NCBI GenBank assembly: GCA_036250225.1
Contig: JAPZLL010000006.1
Coordinates: forward strand, 1,116,001-1,180,000
Direction of reading: 5' to 3'
Source: Cercophora sp. LCS_1
Taxonomy: Eukaryota; Ascomycota; Sordariomycetes; Sordariales; Lasiosphaeriaceae
Length of the DNA: 64,000 bases
Shown here: positions 12,064 through 23,300 of the stretch, one piece after another
Layout: every line of letters begins with the position of its first letter
How positions within the stretch are numbered: the first letter of the stretch is position 1
The notes under the pieces: generated by a model
Told to the model about the DNA's origin: nothing
Database searches by the model: none
What the model saw: only the letters and a program-made list of their open reading frames with translations
Translations under genes and position numbers: made by a program

Positions 12064-15000
12064 ATGTCCGTCTCGCCGAGAGAAGAGGAGGTCCCCAGCC
12101 TGGCCGGCGCCCAAGTCGTGGCCGAGGTGGAGGAGGAGTGCGAGCTCCTTCCCACCAATGAAGCCAACTCTTCGTCAGAATCACCATCTGGCGAAGAGAG
12201 CGACGAGGGCGACCACCGGGTCAGGGACCTCGAGAGAACGTTTCGCCGCCTCGAGAAAAAGCAGAGGAGAGCCCAGGACAACCTGGACTTCGCGGTCAGG
12301 AGTCTGGCCGCCGCCGCCGGCGAGAAGGCTTTGATTCTTCGGGACCACGTCGAACAAGCCAAAAAGAAAATTGCCAAAGCCACCAGGGACCGGGAATCGT
12401 TCAAGCGGCAGCATTCGACCATTGTCGCCGCTTACCTGACCAAGCGCGACCTTAAGACCGCTGCCCCGGTTGCTGAACTGACCACTCAGCAACCAACAAC
12501 AACAGCGGCGGCAGAAGAGGGACCGGCACCTCCCACCATCGGGACCGAACTGACGAAGAGCGCTGAGTCGCGACTCGTGACTCCTTTTCCTTCGCGCGGC
12601 ACGACGCCGACGACGACCGACACCACAGCGCAGACCACTGACCAAGGTCTCGCTTCTCAAAATTCCCCGATGGCCCCATCTCGCAAGCCAGAGGCGTTGA
12701 AGACGCCAGAGAATAGACCCAGGGTCAAGCCCAAGGCTAGAACCCGTTCAAGCCCAGAGGATGAGCAACAAGCGCTCTTCGAAGAATCGAGGAGCCGGTT
12801 AGCAGCAAAGCGGCAGCAAGAAACGGAGAGAGCGGTAGAGCTTCAGGTGCAACGCGCCATGGAGGCCGCCAAGCGCTATCAGGAGGCCGAGCGAGCAGCA
12901 GAACTGCGCAGACAACAAACGATCGAGGCTGCGAAGCGCCAGGAAACCCTCGACCGACAAGCGGCAGATACTCTAGCCGTCGCAGCACCAATCCCAGCCA
13001 GGAAGGACAGCGCCTTGGAGGACAGAGACGCCGCGTATTCTGATAAATATTCCCTCTTTGGTGGTCCCGAGCACGACGATGAGATCGCCGCAAACGAAGA
13101 TACGCCCATTTGGGCTGACGAAGAAGGCATGACCGTCGAGGACCCTTTTCCAACGTCAACAAGCCATTCGGTATCTTCAGCTACTGGTACCACTGGAGGC
13201 CTCACACCCCCGACACGAGTCCCTACGTTTCCTCAAGCAGTCGGCCTCGCGCTCCCCGGGCCGGCTTCTAATCGGCCCCAAGCAACCAAGCAGGGGGCCG
13301 CTGGTTATAGTCAGTCGAGTTCTAGTCCCGCAGCCGCTTCATCCTTGGCCGGCAATCTTGCGTGGGCTTCATCTCCTCACGCCAGCGAGGGTTTGACACT
13401 CCCAACTACAGTTCCGAAACCGACTACAGCCACTAATCAAGGAGCTGTTGATTTGCACCAACCTGGCAACATTCATATTCCCGCGCCTGGTTTGCTCGGG
13501 GCACCTCTGTATCCATTAGCTGTCCCCATCCAACCTCCTTTAAGCCAACCGATCTAGAAACCCGGTTCCGCAGCTGAGGATGGACTCTTTTACGCCGCGA
13601 TGGATGGGGCGTACAGAGCAATCGAGACCTTGCATAACGAGGTGAAAGATACTGGCACCGTCTTCGGTCTTATGTTGAGGGAAGGTTTCGGCGCCCAACT
13701 TCCCAGGACTGACAAAGGCACGCCTGAATTGCAGCCTGCAATGACGGCAATCTTGCGGCAAGTTATGGCCGTGGAAGATCTGAGTAACATGGGCGCGTAC
13801 AACCGGGGCGCCCGCGACATGCTCATGCTACTTCTAAATGAAGCCAAAGAACGTGGGACTGTTCTTGAACAGGAGCTATTCATAAGCGCCGATGCGGCTG
13901 ATGGCGAGAAAGCCAGGAGGAGTCTTCAGAGAAAATATGAAGCGGTCATGAAGTTGTATGATGCCTCTGAGTATCAGCATCATGCGCGATCGACAGCTGG
14001 GCCAGCCGTACTTACGCCGACCGTACCCACCCCTCCAGTATCAGCGAAAAAGGCACCGAAGAGGGCCAGAAAGGCAACCGTTTCGACTGCCAGCACGCCT
14101 TCGGCAAAGAGACAGAAGAAGGTCAAGGCTACGACGGTCCAAGCAACACCAACCCTCGATACACAGGCATCTCAGCTTGCTCCTCTGCCAAGGGGGCAAA
14201 TCCAGCAAATCCAGGTCGGCTCACAGGTTCAGCTCGCTGAACAGCAACCGGTTGACACACAGATGACCCAGACTGAGAGGTTTGCCCATCCTATGTCACC
14301 ATTCTTCCCGCCGGTGCACGAACAGCGTGTCCCAGGACCTGCTAGACCTCTTGATGCTCACGATTTTCCACTTACCCGGAAGATCACCGAAAGAATCCCA
14401 AACATAGTGGCCCCCCCACCGACAGTGCACCCGTCAATTGAGGAGCTTGAACCAAAGAATAGCCGGAAGAAGGCTGCTGCACAGAAGGCTATTGCAAAGA
14501 AGGCCAACACCAAGAAGGGCCCAGCACAGATGGTCCCCGTGAAGCTCTTCAGCTTTGAGACGAATGAATACTACATGGAGGTCTCAGACGGCAAGCAGCG
14601 GTTTCCTCTCAATGCATCTGCTGATATGAACACCAAGGTTACGGACTTCAAGGATTTTGCACAAGCAACTGGCTTGAAGATACCAACCAACTTCATGATG
14701 CACGTGGACTGGCCGCTAATCAAACTTCTTAAGTCCTTGAAGGAATCAGCTCAGGGAAGCAATCCTAGTCAAGAAAGCCACTTCGCCCAACGCCAGGCCG
14801 TCGCCCCCAGACAGCCGATGGCCCAAGTTCAGCAGATGCAAGCGGCTCCCGTTGGTCCAGTTCAGCCGACACCCCGGGCCGAGCCCGTCAACGCTGTTCC
14901 CGGGCGTATGTGGCCCCCCGCGACTATGCCACAAGTTCAGCCGCAGCAGTCGACACCTCAAGTCGGCCAATCCGGTCCCCAAAGTCGGTTACCGCGACAG

Positions 15001-15954
15001 GCGCATGTCCCGCAGTCCCAGCAAGTGATGCCGCAAGCCGTCACTTCTCAGCAGAACTTTATCCCTGCTCATAATGGCAACGATTACGGTCAGAACCCAG
15101 CCACCCACCAGCAGCACGCTTACACCCAAGGACAGCAGGGTGTTATGCCATACAGGGGCCCCATGATGCACCCGCAGATGGCAAACCCGATGATGTACCA
15201 GCAGCTGGGAGGACAGCACAATGGGCAAGGCGCAACTGGAATGGGCTCGCATAGCCAATACGATGCTGCGGGGGTCAACCCCTACGATCTGGCCATGGGG
15301 TACAACTCCATCAGCGACCACCACATGCCACCCAACCATCCGGAGTGGTTTTTCAATGACAACAATCAAGTCGCCCAAGATATGGGCTTCTACTCCCAGC
15401 ACCAGCAGCGGAGTCAGAACCAGCAGTGGACGCAGCATCAGCTGCAACAGCAAGGTCCCCTCCCCGGTCACGGCAACCCTTCGAGTATGGGTATGCCCAA
15501 TTCTTACCACCAGAATATGCAGCAGGGAGGCATGGGGCTCCAAGGCCCACAGCTTCCAGTCCAACGTCAGCAGGGTATGCCTAATCCCTATCACCAGAAT
15601 ATGCAGCAGCAGGGAGGTATGGGCCTAGCCAGTCCGCACCACCAGATTGCGCAGCAGGGAAGCATGGGAACCCAAGCCGGACAACGACCAATCCAACACC
15701 ACCAGCAGAGATCTAATGTCGGCCAAGTCCCCTCGACAATCATGGATCTCCCATCGCAACCGTCGAACCAAGTCAACCAGCTCCCGGAGGGGTCCAACAC
15801 GGACCAAGCTGCCCAGCAAAACTCGGGCCCTCAGTTCCCGTCTTTCACTGATCAGTTGAACGCAGTTGGCGGCGATGACAACAGTTGGATGAACTTTCTC
15901 GACTTTGGTGTCGAAGGTAACGGTAACGTGATGGACCCGGGTCCGTCGCTCTAA
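12064..15954 (+). CDS. Large glutamine-rich, prion-like protein of unknown function, interrupted by an in-frame TAG
   Basis: Two open frames lie in the same phase: 12064-13557 (497 residues) and 13600-15954 (784 residues from ATG 13600), separated by TAG at 13555-13557. The second frame is open to just after that TAG, and its structured N-terminal helices begin upstream of ATG 13600, so a single gene is likely. A candidate 84-bp intron, 13490-13573 (GTTTGC...CCGCAG), would remove the stop in phase and give about 1268 residues, but its donor is poor. Features: N-terminal acidic segment and coiled coil (residues about 45-110), then a Thr/Pro/Ala-rich linker and a second Ala/Glu/Gln coiled coil. 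A helical domain follows at about 13580-13980, then a Lys/Ala basic block and a short folded-looking block near 14530-14750. The last roughly 400 residues are Gln/Met/Gly/Pro rich with repeated YHQNMQQ-GGMGL units (15500-15630), and the end is acidic-aromatic (DDNSWMNFLDFG). No known domain recognised. Coactivator-like architecture is only an impression. Confidence 0.65.
15500..15640 (+). repeat. Coding repeats in the Q/M/G-rich tail
   Basis: Two near-identical units encode MPN(S/P)YHQNMQQ(Q)GGMGL about 90 bp apart, followed by a third decayed unit (SPHHQIAQQGSMG). They show recent internal duplication within the prion-like domain. Confidence 0.75.
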
Positions 15955-15989
15955 GGCCGATAGCAGTCGCGCCATCACAGCAAACAGTT

Positions 15990-16283
15990 GGAGGGGCTTG
16001 CAAAACAATCGCAGCACAGCCATGACTTCTCGTCGAAAAGAGACCTCCTGAAGGGGTTGCTTTGCAACCAAGACTCCTCGTCAAACTAGAGAGGCCTTCA
16101 TCCCAGCAGCTTGTTTCTTAAAAGGAGGGGTTTTGCTTCAATCTTAGTTTGCAAACCATGACTCCCCGTCCGTCGCTAGGGGTCTCCGTTATCTTTCAGC
16201 GGATACTTTCATCGAAGCTCCAGGAGGGGTTCGCTTCAATTCCAGTTGCAACCATGACTCCCCATCCGTCGCTAGGGGCCTCC
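15990..16283. repeat. Degenerate tandem repeat array A (4 units)
   Basis: Four related units share the order GGAGGGGTT - GCTTCAA - GTTGCAAACCATGACT - CCGTC - GCTAGGGG - CTCC. They lie at about 15990-16049, 16050-16100, 16123-16187 and 16222-16283. The last two are about 85% alike and 99 bp apart. The array begins just after the stop of the prion-like gene, so it may fall within its 3' UTR or just past it. Confidence 0.7.
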
Positions 16284-16470
16284 ACCACTTTTTTCTTTCA
16301 TCCGTTGGAGCCAGCAAGCTGAAGATTGAGAACAACCTGGGCAACTGTTTCGCTTATTTCATTCCTGGGGAAGGTCAACGGTGAGGGGAAGGGATTGGCT
16401 GTCCTTGAACCGAACTTGAGACAGGATATTTAGAGATGAATGACCCGGATCAGGTTGATGGGGGGGGGGC

Positions 16471-16690
16471 GTTAGGAATTGGTCACCCTATACCTTGCTT
16501 GAGACTGATGGCGGGTTGATGGTGATTTAGATGAGAGGATCGTGTGGAGGGTTCGGTTAGGGTTGGTCGTCCTGATAATCTGCCGGAAGCCGATCGAGGA
16601 GTTTGGAGTTTGATGAGGAGAGATTATGTGGACGGTTTGGTTGTTGGGAATGGTCAACCTGATAGCCTGCCGGAAGCCGATCGTGGATTT
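16471..16690. repeat. Degenerate tandem repeat array B (about 86-bp period)
   Basis: Three units start at 16471, 16556 and 16643 with GTTRGGRWTGGTC, followed by CCTGATA-CTGCCGGAAGCCGATCG and a GA/GGTT-rich spacer. The second and third copies are clearly similar; the first is more diverged. There is no open frame across it. Confidence 0.7.
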
Positions 16691-16699
16691 TGCAGACGA

Positions 16700-18690
16700 C
16701 GAGAGATCTTTGGCAGTGATCGAGAAGGGCATAAACTGCCTAGGATTGGTTGAACGAGAAGAGCATAAACTGCTTAGGATATGGCATCATGATTGATGAT
16801 TGATGATCAGGCTGGCGTTTTTGCTTTTGGTAATGGGGGTCTCGGGGGTGCCGTCTTGTAGGATAGTGTATTTGTTTTAGGTCTGAGATACCGCAGCGAG
16901 CGTTTCTATTCAACTAGAACGCGATTTCGGTGCGGTCAGGCTTGCGCCTCCTGTTAGAGGCCAAGGCAGAGGCTGGTAGATACAAATCCAGATACTGCAC
17001 TTAAATAAAAAAAAAACCTTAAAAATGTTGCTTGTCCGTAGTGAATGTGGTGATAATAGTGAATGCCGCTTGAAGCTGTTGGTTGAATCGAATTCGTCTG
17101 GTGATCTGCTTTCCCTTGATACTTGAGATTGTACTCCATTTAAAATCAATTCACGCCAGCTTATGATTGTGGGAGGATGTGGAGTACCTCACTGCGAATA
17201 ATTACTCGTCACTGACTATATCTAAGGTATTCAAGGCTCAGTCGCTCGTTTACGTATAGTTCGAACTTCAGGATGCGGATTTCAAACGAAGACGCACCAT
17301 TCGTTTTGTCAGTTCATCGCGAATTGACAGCAGAAGTGAATCAACCTCGTGGGAGCGGCCTTACCACACGTCACATGGGTGGACACCAAGCAAGATTGGA
17401 ACAGAGTTCGGGCGCTTTGAACCTTAACCTTGCTGGAGGGGTGAGCAGGGCCGAGCCTTCCGCCTCATCTCCGCCTTCTGGAGTGAGGAGATCGAGACTC
17501 CCAATTGAAATCGTGTAGCATACATAGCAGGAGAACGTAGGGCAGGTGGTTGGCTCTGGTTGGCTCTCATCATTGGTCCACCACTGAATTACTACTCTGC
17601 ATCACAAGCATCACGGTTCAGGGGCATCAACATACGGTTGTCATGGCAAGGCGGTGTGGATGTGCAGAAAGACCGGACCCCTCCAGTCCGAGGGCGGCGA
17701 TGACAGGGGAAGCCCGCTCGCTTCCGCAGCCGGAGCTATCTAAACGCTTCTTTTGCGTGCCAAGCTCCCGAGATCTCGTCCGATCTCGCGCCATCCCACG
17801 CATCTGTAATTGCTCGACGTCAAATGGGGATCGCCTCGACAGCTTTTCGAGTTCGGGTTCCGCCGTCTTGGCTCGGGCGCCAGGCACGAAAACGCGCGGG
17901 CCAGAGGGCTCCTCCTTTACGTGGCTGGACCGAGATAGCCGTGGAAGTCGTCACAGTTCCTCCCGTAAGACCCCGTTTCTTACCGGGCTTCGGTTCTCGT
18001 GGAGAGGCGGTGCTGCCGAGCGCCTGCTCTGGTGTTATGCAGCTACTTGCCTGACTATCCGACGCCCAACGCGCGACATGGCATCGTCAGTGTCAGTCAG
18101 TGAGTGGCGATCCTCTTTTGAGAAGCGGTTGCGCGATTTCGCCTGTCCGAGTCCGAAACAAGCCAAGGGCCGATGGGACAAGCGCGGCGATACCATCTTC
18201 CTTTATGTCTCACGGAGTTCACGGGCGAGTCGTATCGCTTGGTCATTCAAGGTGAAGATTTGGGGGTTCACGGGCTACGCATAAGCAATCTGGGCTGTGG
18301 CGAACGCCCGACCGTCATGAGAGATACCGGGATACCTCGTCTTCACGCGAGAACCTCTGTCAGGCAAGCACGAGGTAAGGAGTCCCCCGAAAGTCGCGCA
18401 CTATCTCGCAAGGAAGGGGGCACACACAGCTTGGCCCCACCCTCATGCCAAGCTGCTGTGGTGATGCAACCGCTCTGGGATCGAGGAGAGCACCCCACCA
18501 TCAGTCGCTCAACCTTTTTTATGTCGCTCATGCCACCGCCGCTTTCTTTCCCCTCCATTTCCCTGTGGCATCGTATCCCGCGACGAGAAACTTCCTGCAA
18601 AGCAAATCTCCTGTTTTGCCCATCCCAGATCCCTTCTTTCCGTCAACAAACAGCTCCCAACGCGTGTCTGGTAAGCAATTGGAAGCTCCT
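16700..18690. other. Gene-poor region upstream of GAPDH
   Basis: About 2 kb without a supportable gene. Short ORFs in several frames overlap one another and carry no recognisable motif. It probably includes distal GAPDH promoter sequence. Confidence 0.4.
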
Positions 18691-18950
18691 CCAACCCCGC
18701 ACCTCCTTCACCCCTCCTCCCTCTCCTGCGTCGGACCTTCTCGACGTTGCCCCTCCAGCCAATTAATTCGGGCCTTCCAAGCACTCGTCCTATCCTGAGG
18801 CTTTAAAAACCTTTTCCTCCCTCCCAATCTTCTCCCGTCTTCTATCTCCTCGCCATTCCCTCCTTCACCTCTCGCCCTTGTCTTCCCACCACTGCTATCG
18901 CAGCCCCGCCATCGTCCACTGATCCGTTTGTTTCTCTGCCTCTAGACAAT
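18691..18950 (+). promoter_or_regulatory. GAPDH core promoter and pyrimidine-rich leader
   Basis: A strongly CT-rich tract (18691-18850) is typical of highly expressed fungal glycolytic promoters. A TTTAAAAA TATA-like element sits at about 18802, 150 bp before the ATG. The leader ends TCTAGACAATATG at 18951. A 5'-UTR intron is possible but was not resolved. Confidence 0.6.
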
Positions 18951-20067
18951 ATGACTATCAAGGTTGGCATCAACGGTTTCGGCCGCATTGGCCGTATCGT
19001 CTTCCGCAACGCGGTTGAGCACCCCGATGTCGAGATCGTTGCCGTCAACGACCCCTTCATTGAGCCCAAGTACGCTGTAAGTTTCCCTGACCCCGCCTCG
19101 TCGTTTCAGAGCTGACCACCGGCGGCCTACAGGAGTACATGCTCAAGTATGACTCGACCCACGGCAACTTCAATGGCACCATCGAGGTTGAGGGTAGCGA
19201 CCTCAAGGTCAACGGCAAGACTGTCAAGTTCTACACTGAGCGCGACCCCGCTGCCATCCCCTGGAAGGACACCGGTGCCGAGTACATTGTTGAGTCCACT
19301 GGTGTCTTCACCACCACCGAGAAGGCTGGTGCTCACTTGAAGGGCGGTGCCAAGCGCGTCATCATCTCTGCCCCCTCGGCTGATGCCCCCATGTACGTGA
19401 TGGGTGTCAACGAGAAGTCCTATGACGGCAGCGCCAAGGTCATCTCCAACGCTTCTTGCACCACCAACTGCCTGGCTCCCCTCGCCAAGGTTGTCCACGA
19501 TAAGTTCACCATCATTGAGGGTCTCATGACCACCGTCCACTCCTACACTGCTACCCAGAAGACCGTCGACGGCCCCTCGGCCAAGGACTGGCGCGGTGGC
19601 CGTGGTGCTGCCCAGAACATCATCCCCAGCAGCACTGGTGCCGCCAAGGCCGTCGGCAAGGTCATCCCCGACCTCAACGGCAAGCTTACCGGCATGTCCA
19701 TGCGTGTCCCCACCTCCAACGTCTCGGTCGTCGACTTGACCGTCCGTATTGAGAAGGGTGCTAGCTACGACGAGATCAAGGAGGCCATCAAGGAGGCCGC
19801 CAACGGCGATCTCAAGGGTAAGTGTGTCTCTCTAGATCGTGGACAAAGCTAACATCACTAGGCATTCTCGCCTACACCGAGGACGAGATCGTCTCCAGCG
19901 ATCTCAACGGCAACCCCAACTCTTCCATCTTCGATGCCAAGGCTGGTATCTCTCTCAACAAGAACTTCGTCAAGCTTGTCAGCTGGTACGACAACGAGTG
20001 GGGCTACAGCCGTCGTGTCCTCGACCTCATCTCGTACGTTGCCAAGGTTGATGCCGGGAAGCAGTAG
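18951..20067 (+). CDS. gpd-1: Glyceraldehyde-3-phosphate dehydrogenase
   Basis: Model: join(18951..19076, 19133..19817, 19862..20067), 338 residues. Introns are 56 and 44 bp (GTAAGT donors; branch-like CTGACC and GCTAAC). It converts glyceraldehyde-3-phosphate, NAD+ and phosphate to 1,3-bisphosphoglycerate in the cytosol. Seen: N-terminal Rossmann motif GINGFGRIGR, catalytic SNASCTTNC, the conserved histidine in TVHSYTATQ, and the C-terminal SWYDNEWGYS. Length equals the family norm. Codon use is very biased to C-ending codons, as expected for an abundant enzyme. The stop is TAG followed by C, and the next in-frame stop is eight codons on (see findings). Confidence 0.98.
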
Positions 20068-20176
20068 CTGGGTTGCGTTGCGCCGCGACTATGAGATGGC
20101 CCGTTTTCGTCCTTGAGATATGATGGGATCGGTTCGGGATGATTATCCGGATAGCCCTTGGTAGTACAAGATACAC

Positions 20177-20182
20177 AATAAA
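20177..20182 (+). terminator. AATAAA polyadenylation signal of GAPDH
   Basis: A canonical AATAAA lies 110 bp after the GAPDH stop, in the 238-bp gap before the convergent RAV1 3' end. Confidence 0.55.
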
Positions 20183-20305
20183 AGCAGTTAAACAGTGAAA
20201 ATAAAAACAAGTGACACTGATTTTCGTGTTTGCGGGATTATGTACACACCAAGCCAAGTTCACGGCCATGATACCATGATGCATTATTGATACAAAACCG
20301 ACTGC

Positions 20306-23300
20306 TCAGAATCCAAAGCTGTCTAGCAACGAGTTTGCGTCGGGCTCCTCAAAGACTGTTGGCGGCGGCTGCTTGAGCAGGCCTCCGGATTTCATCTCAT
20401 GAGGGACTGTGACGGGTGATACGGGTAAGTCTGCAATGACAAGCGAGTTCCTACGCTTGAGCAGCTTGAGGGCGTCCACCTCTGCGCCCAAGGCACCCAT
20501 GCCCGAAGCAATGGTGGTGGTGGGTTGCTGGAAGAACTCCCAATTCCGAACTGCGTTGGCTGTTAGCGATAGCACCAGCAATCGGATTAATGTGACAGGA
20601 ACATACCAAGATCGAGTCCAAGCAGGTCGCATCCCATCCTGTCGTACAACCTCGCGTTATGCAGCACAAACTCCCACTCGACCTTTGGCGTCACCTTGGA
20701 GGCCCCCCTCAGGGTCTGCAGCGTCTTGTGTCGCAGCTGCGAGTACAGCACGATCAAGGCGGGGTCGTCGGTTAGGAAGAGCTTGGATTTGAGGAGGTCA
20801 ACGAGGCCGGATGGTGAAGCGGGCGTTTCGAGGAGGGTGTAGACTGGTGTCTGCATTTCGTCAGCAGTGGACATGGGAAAGGGGTTGATGAGGGGTTGCG
20901 TACAATAATGGCGCGAACGCTCATGTCGCGACGGCCAAGCATCCAAAAGGCCCAGCTTGCTAGCCAGCGGTTTGCCTCCTGGGCGGCGAGGGCGAGGACG
21001 TCTTCTTGGAGGAGCTTGCGGAGGACGGGCCCGTTATCGTCGCCTTCGTAGACGCGGGCTACGGCGATCGCGAGTTGCAGGTCCTTGAGCTGGTTGAGGC
21101 AGACGTTGACGGCGTCAAGGAGGTGGTCCGCCAAGAGGAAGAAAGCGGCGGCATATTCGAAGCGGCGCTTGGACATGAGGGCGTAGGCGTTTTTGAGGGC
21201 GGCGGTGCGCCATTTGGGATCGTCAAAGTTGTTGGCGAGGAAGCGCTGGGTGGCGGTTTGCTCTCTGCTCCAGTTGGCCATGCGCCAGAGACCTTGGAGG
21301 ACGGTTTTCTTGCGTAGGGCGAGATAGAAGAGGGAGCAGTCGATGGGGTCTTTGGGGTCTGATTTTGCGTATTCGTTTCGGGCAATGGTTTCGAATTGAG
21401 CTTTGATGGCAGCGTGGTCGGTGAGCCACATGAACATGCCGCTTTCGCGGGCGTCGGACCAGAGGATACGGCCGTGGTGTTGGCGCGAGACAAAGTCGAG
21501 GAGGACGTCTTGGCTGCTGGAGTGGTAGGCCCAGTTGATCTCGCGCCAGGACATGTAGATTTCGTTTGTGCGGCCCTTGCGGAGGGCGTGCTGGCGGAAG
21601 AAGAGCATGAAGCGGGCGCCGTTTTCGTCGAGTGAGCGGCGCTGCTTTTCCACGAGACCGGCACATTCGATGATGTCGACCAGCTGGATCTGCTCGTGGC
21701 CGGAGAGCTGGGGAAGGGCGACACTGGTGAGCTTCTCGTTGATATTGCTAGCCACCTCCTCATCAAAGACCTCGTCGCCTTCATCGTATGCGATGCGGCG
21801 GCTGAGGTACTGGCCTGCCTCTTTCGCTGAGAACATGGAGGCCTAAACGGTTAGCTCGGGGCTTCACTGGGCAAGCGGTTGATACGTACATGGTCAATGG
21901 TATAGAAATCCTCGAGCGGCAATCCAAGATAGTCATCGATCGGCTCTCCGGGAATCCAGTATTTAAGCGTTTTGCTCAACGCGATCAGGATAGTATGCAC
22001 CAATGCTGTTTTGCCGCCGAGAATGCATTGGCTTAGGAACTGGGGGTGGAAGACCGGAAGGGGGCCGTTGAGGCGCTTGACAGCATCAAAGATGTCCCAC
22101 TTGCCGTTCTTGCGATGTGGTAACCGCAGGCTGGTGACCATGGCGCTCGAGGCGTCAAACTGCCTGTCATATGCAAAGACCTGGTTCCCTGCACCGATAA
22201 CAAGATTCCCGTCGCCAAGCCACGTTGAATCGCCGATGGGATGAGGCGTCAAGTCGCGGATGCTAATCTCCCTGATTGGGGCCCATGCTGGTCCCTTGTT
22301 GAGGTAGTCAAAACGCATCTCGCAGATGAGCAGCACGCGGTGTGGGAAGCCAACGGCAAGAATGGCTTGATTGTCTGGGGTAGACGTCCAGTCAAGATCC
22401 TTGATGGTGTTGCCATTCTCGAAATCCTGGGTGTACTCCAGCAGCTCGCCACGTACGCCCCAGATTGTCAAAGATGACCTGGACGAGTTGACTAGTGCGG
22501 CCTTTTTGGATGCGCCACTGACGAGCGCTGGGTTGCAGACGCCGGTTTCCATCTGGCATGTCGAGAGCCATTCCACGCGCTTGCCATGATGGCCGACCCG
22601 CGCGGTCCAAAACTCTACACGGCCTGAGTGGGTGTAGGAGACTGCAACATCGCGGGTGAACACATCCAAGAAGCCCGAAGCCGCCGGGGCGGCGCCTGCT
22701 GGATCGACGGGCAGAACATAGCCGAGATCGCCAGCGTCGTCCAAGGTGAAGCGGACATACTCGGTGACAGACGGCTGCTGGTGTCTGTTGCCGTTGACAA
22801 CCCCCGGTCCGGTGCTAGGCGTGTAAAACGGGAGCTTCACTTCCCAAACAATTCCCTGCTTCTCTGAAGTAATGGTTGCAATGTGTGCGGTAGCATAGTC
22901 CTCGACTTTGTGCCGCGGAAGAACCAGCAGACAGAGTGGTTTCCCGGGAACGTTGTACGCGTCCTCGGCCAGGAGATGCGGAGAAGGTTGCCGACAATCC
23001 CACAGACTGATGGTGTCGTGGTGAAGAAAGACAACGAACCGGCCTTTTCGGAGAAGACATGTCCGATGGATATGTCGGTCGTGCTGCATAACGACCTGGC
23101 GCGAAAGTATTGTCTGCGTGTCATCAAACTCATGCTTCCACACAACGCATTCTCCCTCTTCCGTTCGCGACACAATGGCGCGACCGCTGAAGTTGCGAAC
23201 AATCTTCCTGATAGGGGCCGAGTTGCCAGTCCAGAGCGACGTTGACGTCATGCGCTTCTTGTTCGGCCTTGGGTCGAAGAAGGACGCCACATTACTGCGG

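Noticed and set aside
14746..15594. Long antisense open frames inside the prion-like gene, and similar ones inside RRP12, RAV1 and the DENN gene
   Set aside because: They mirror biased codon use of the sense genes, have no domain and no splice structure of their own.
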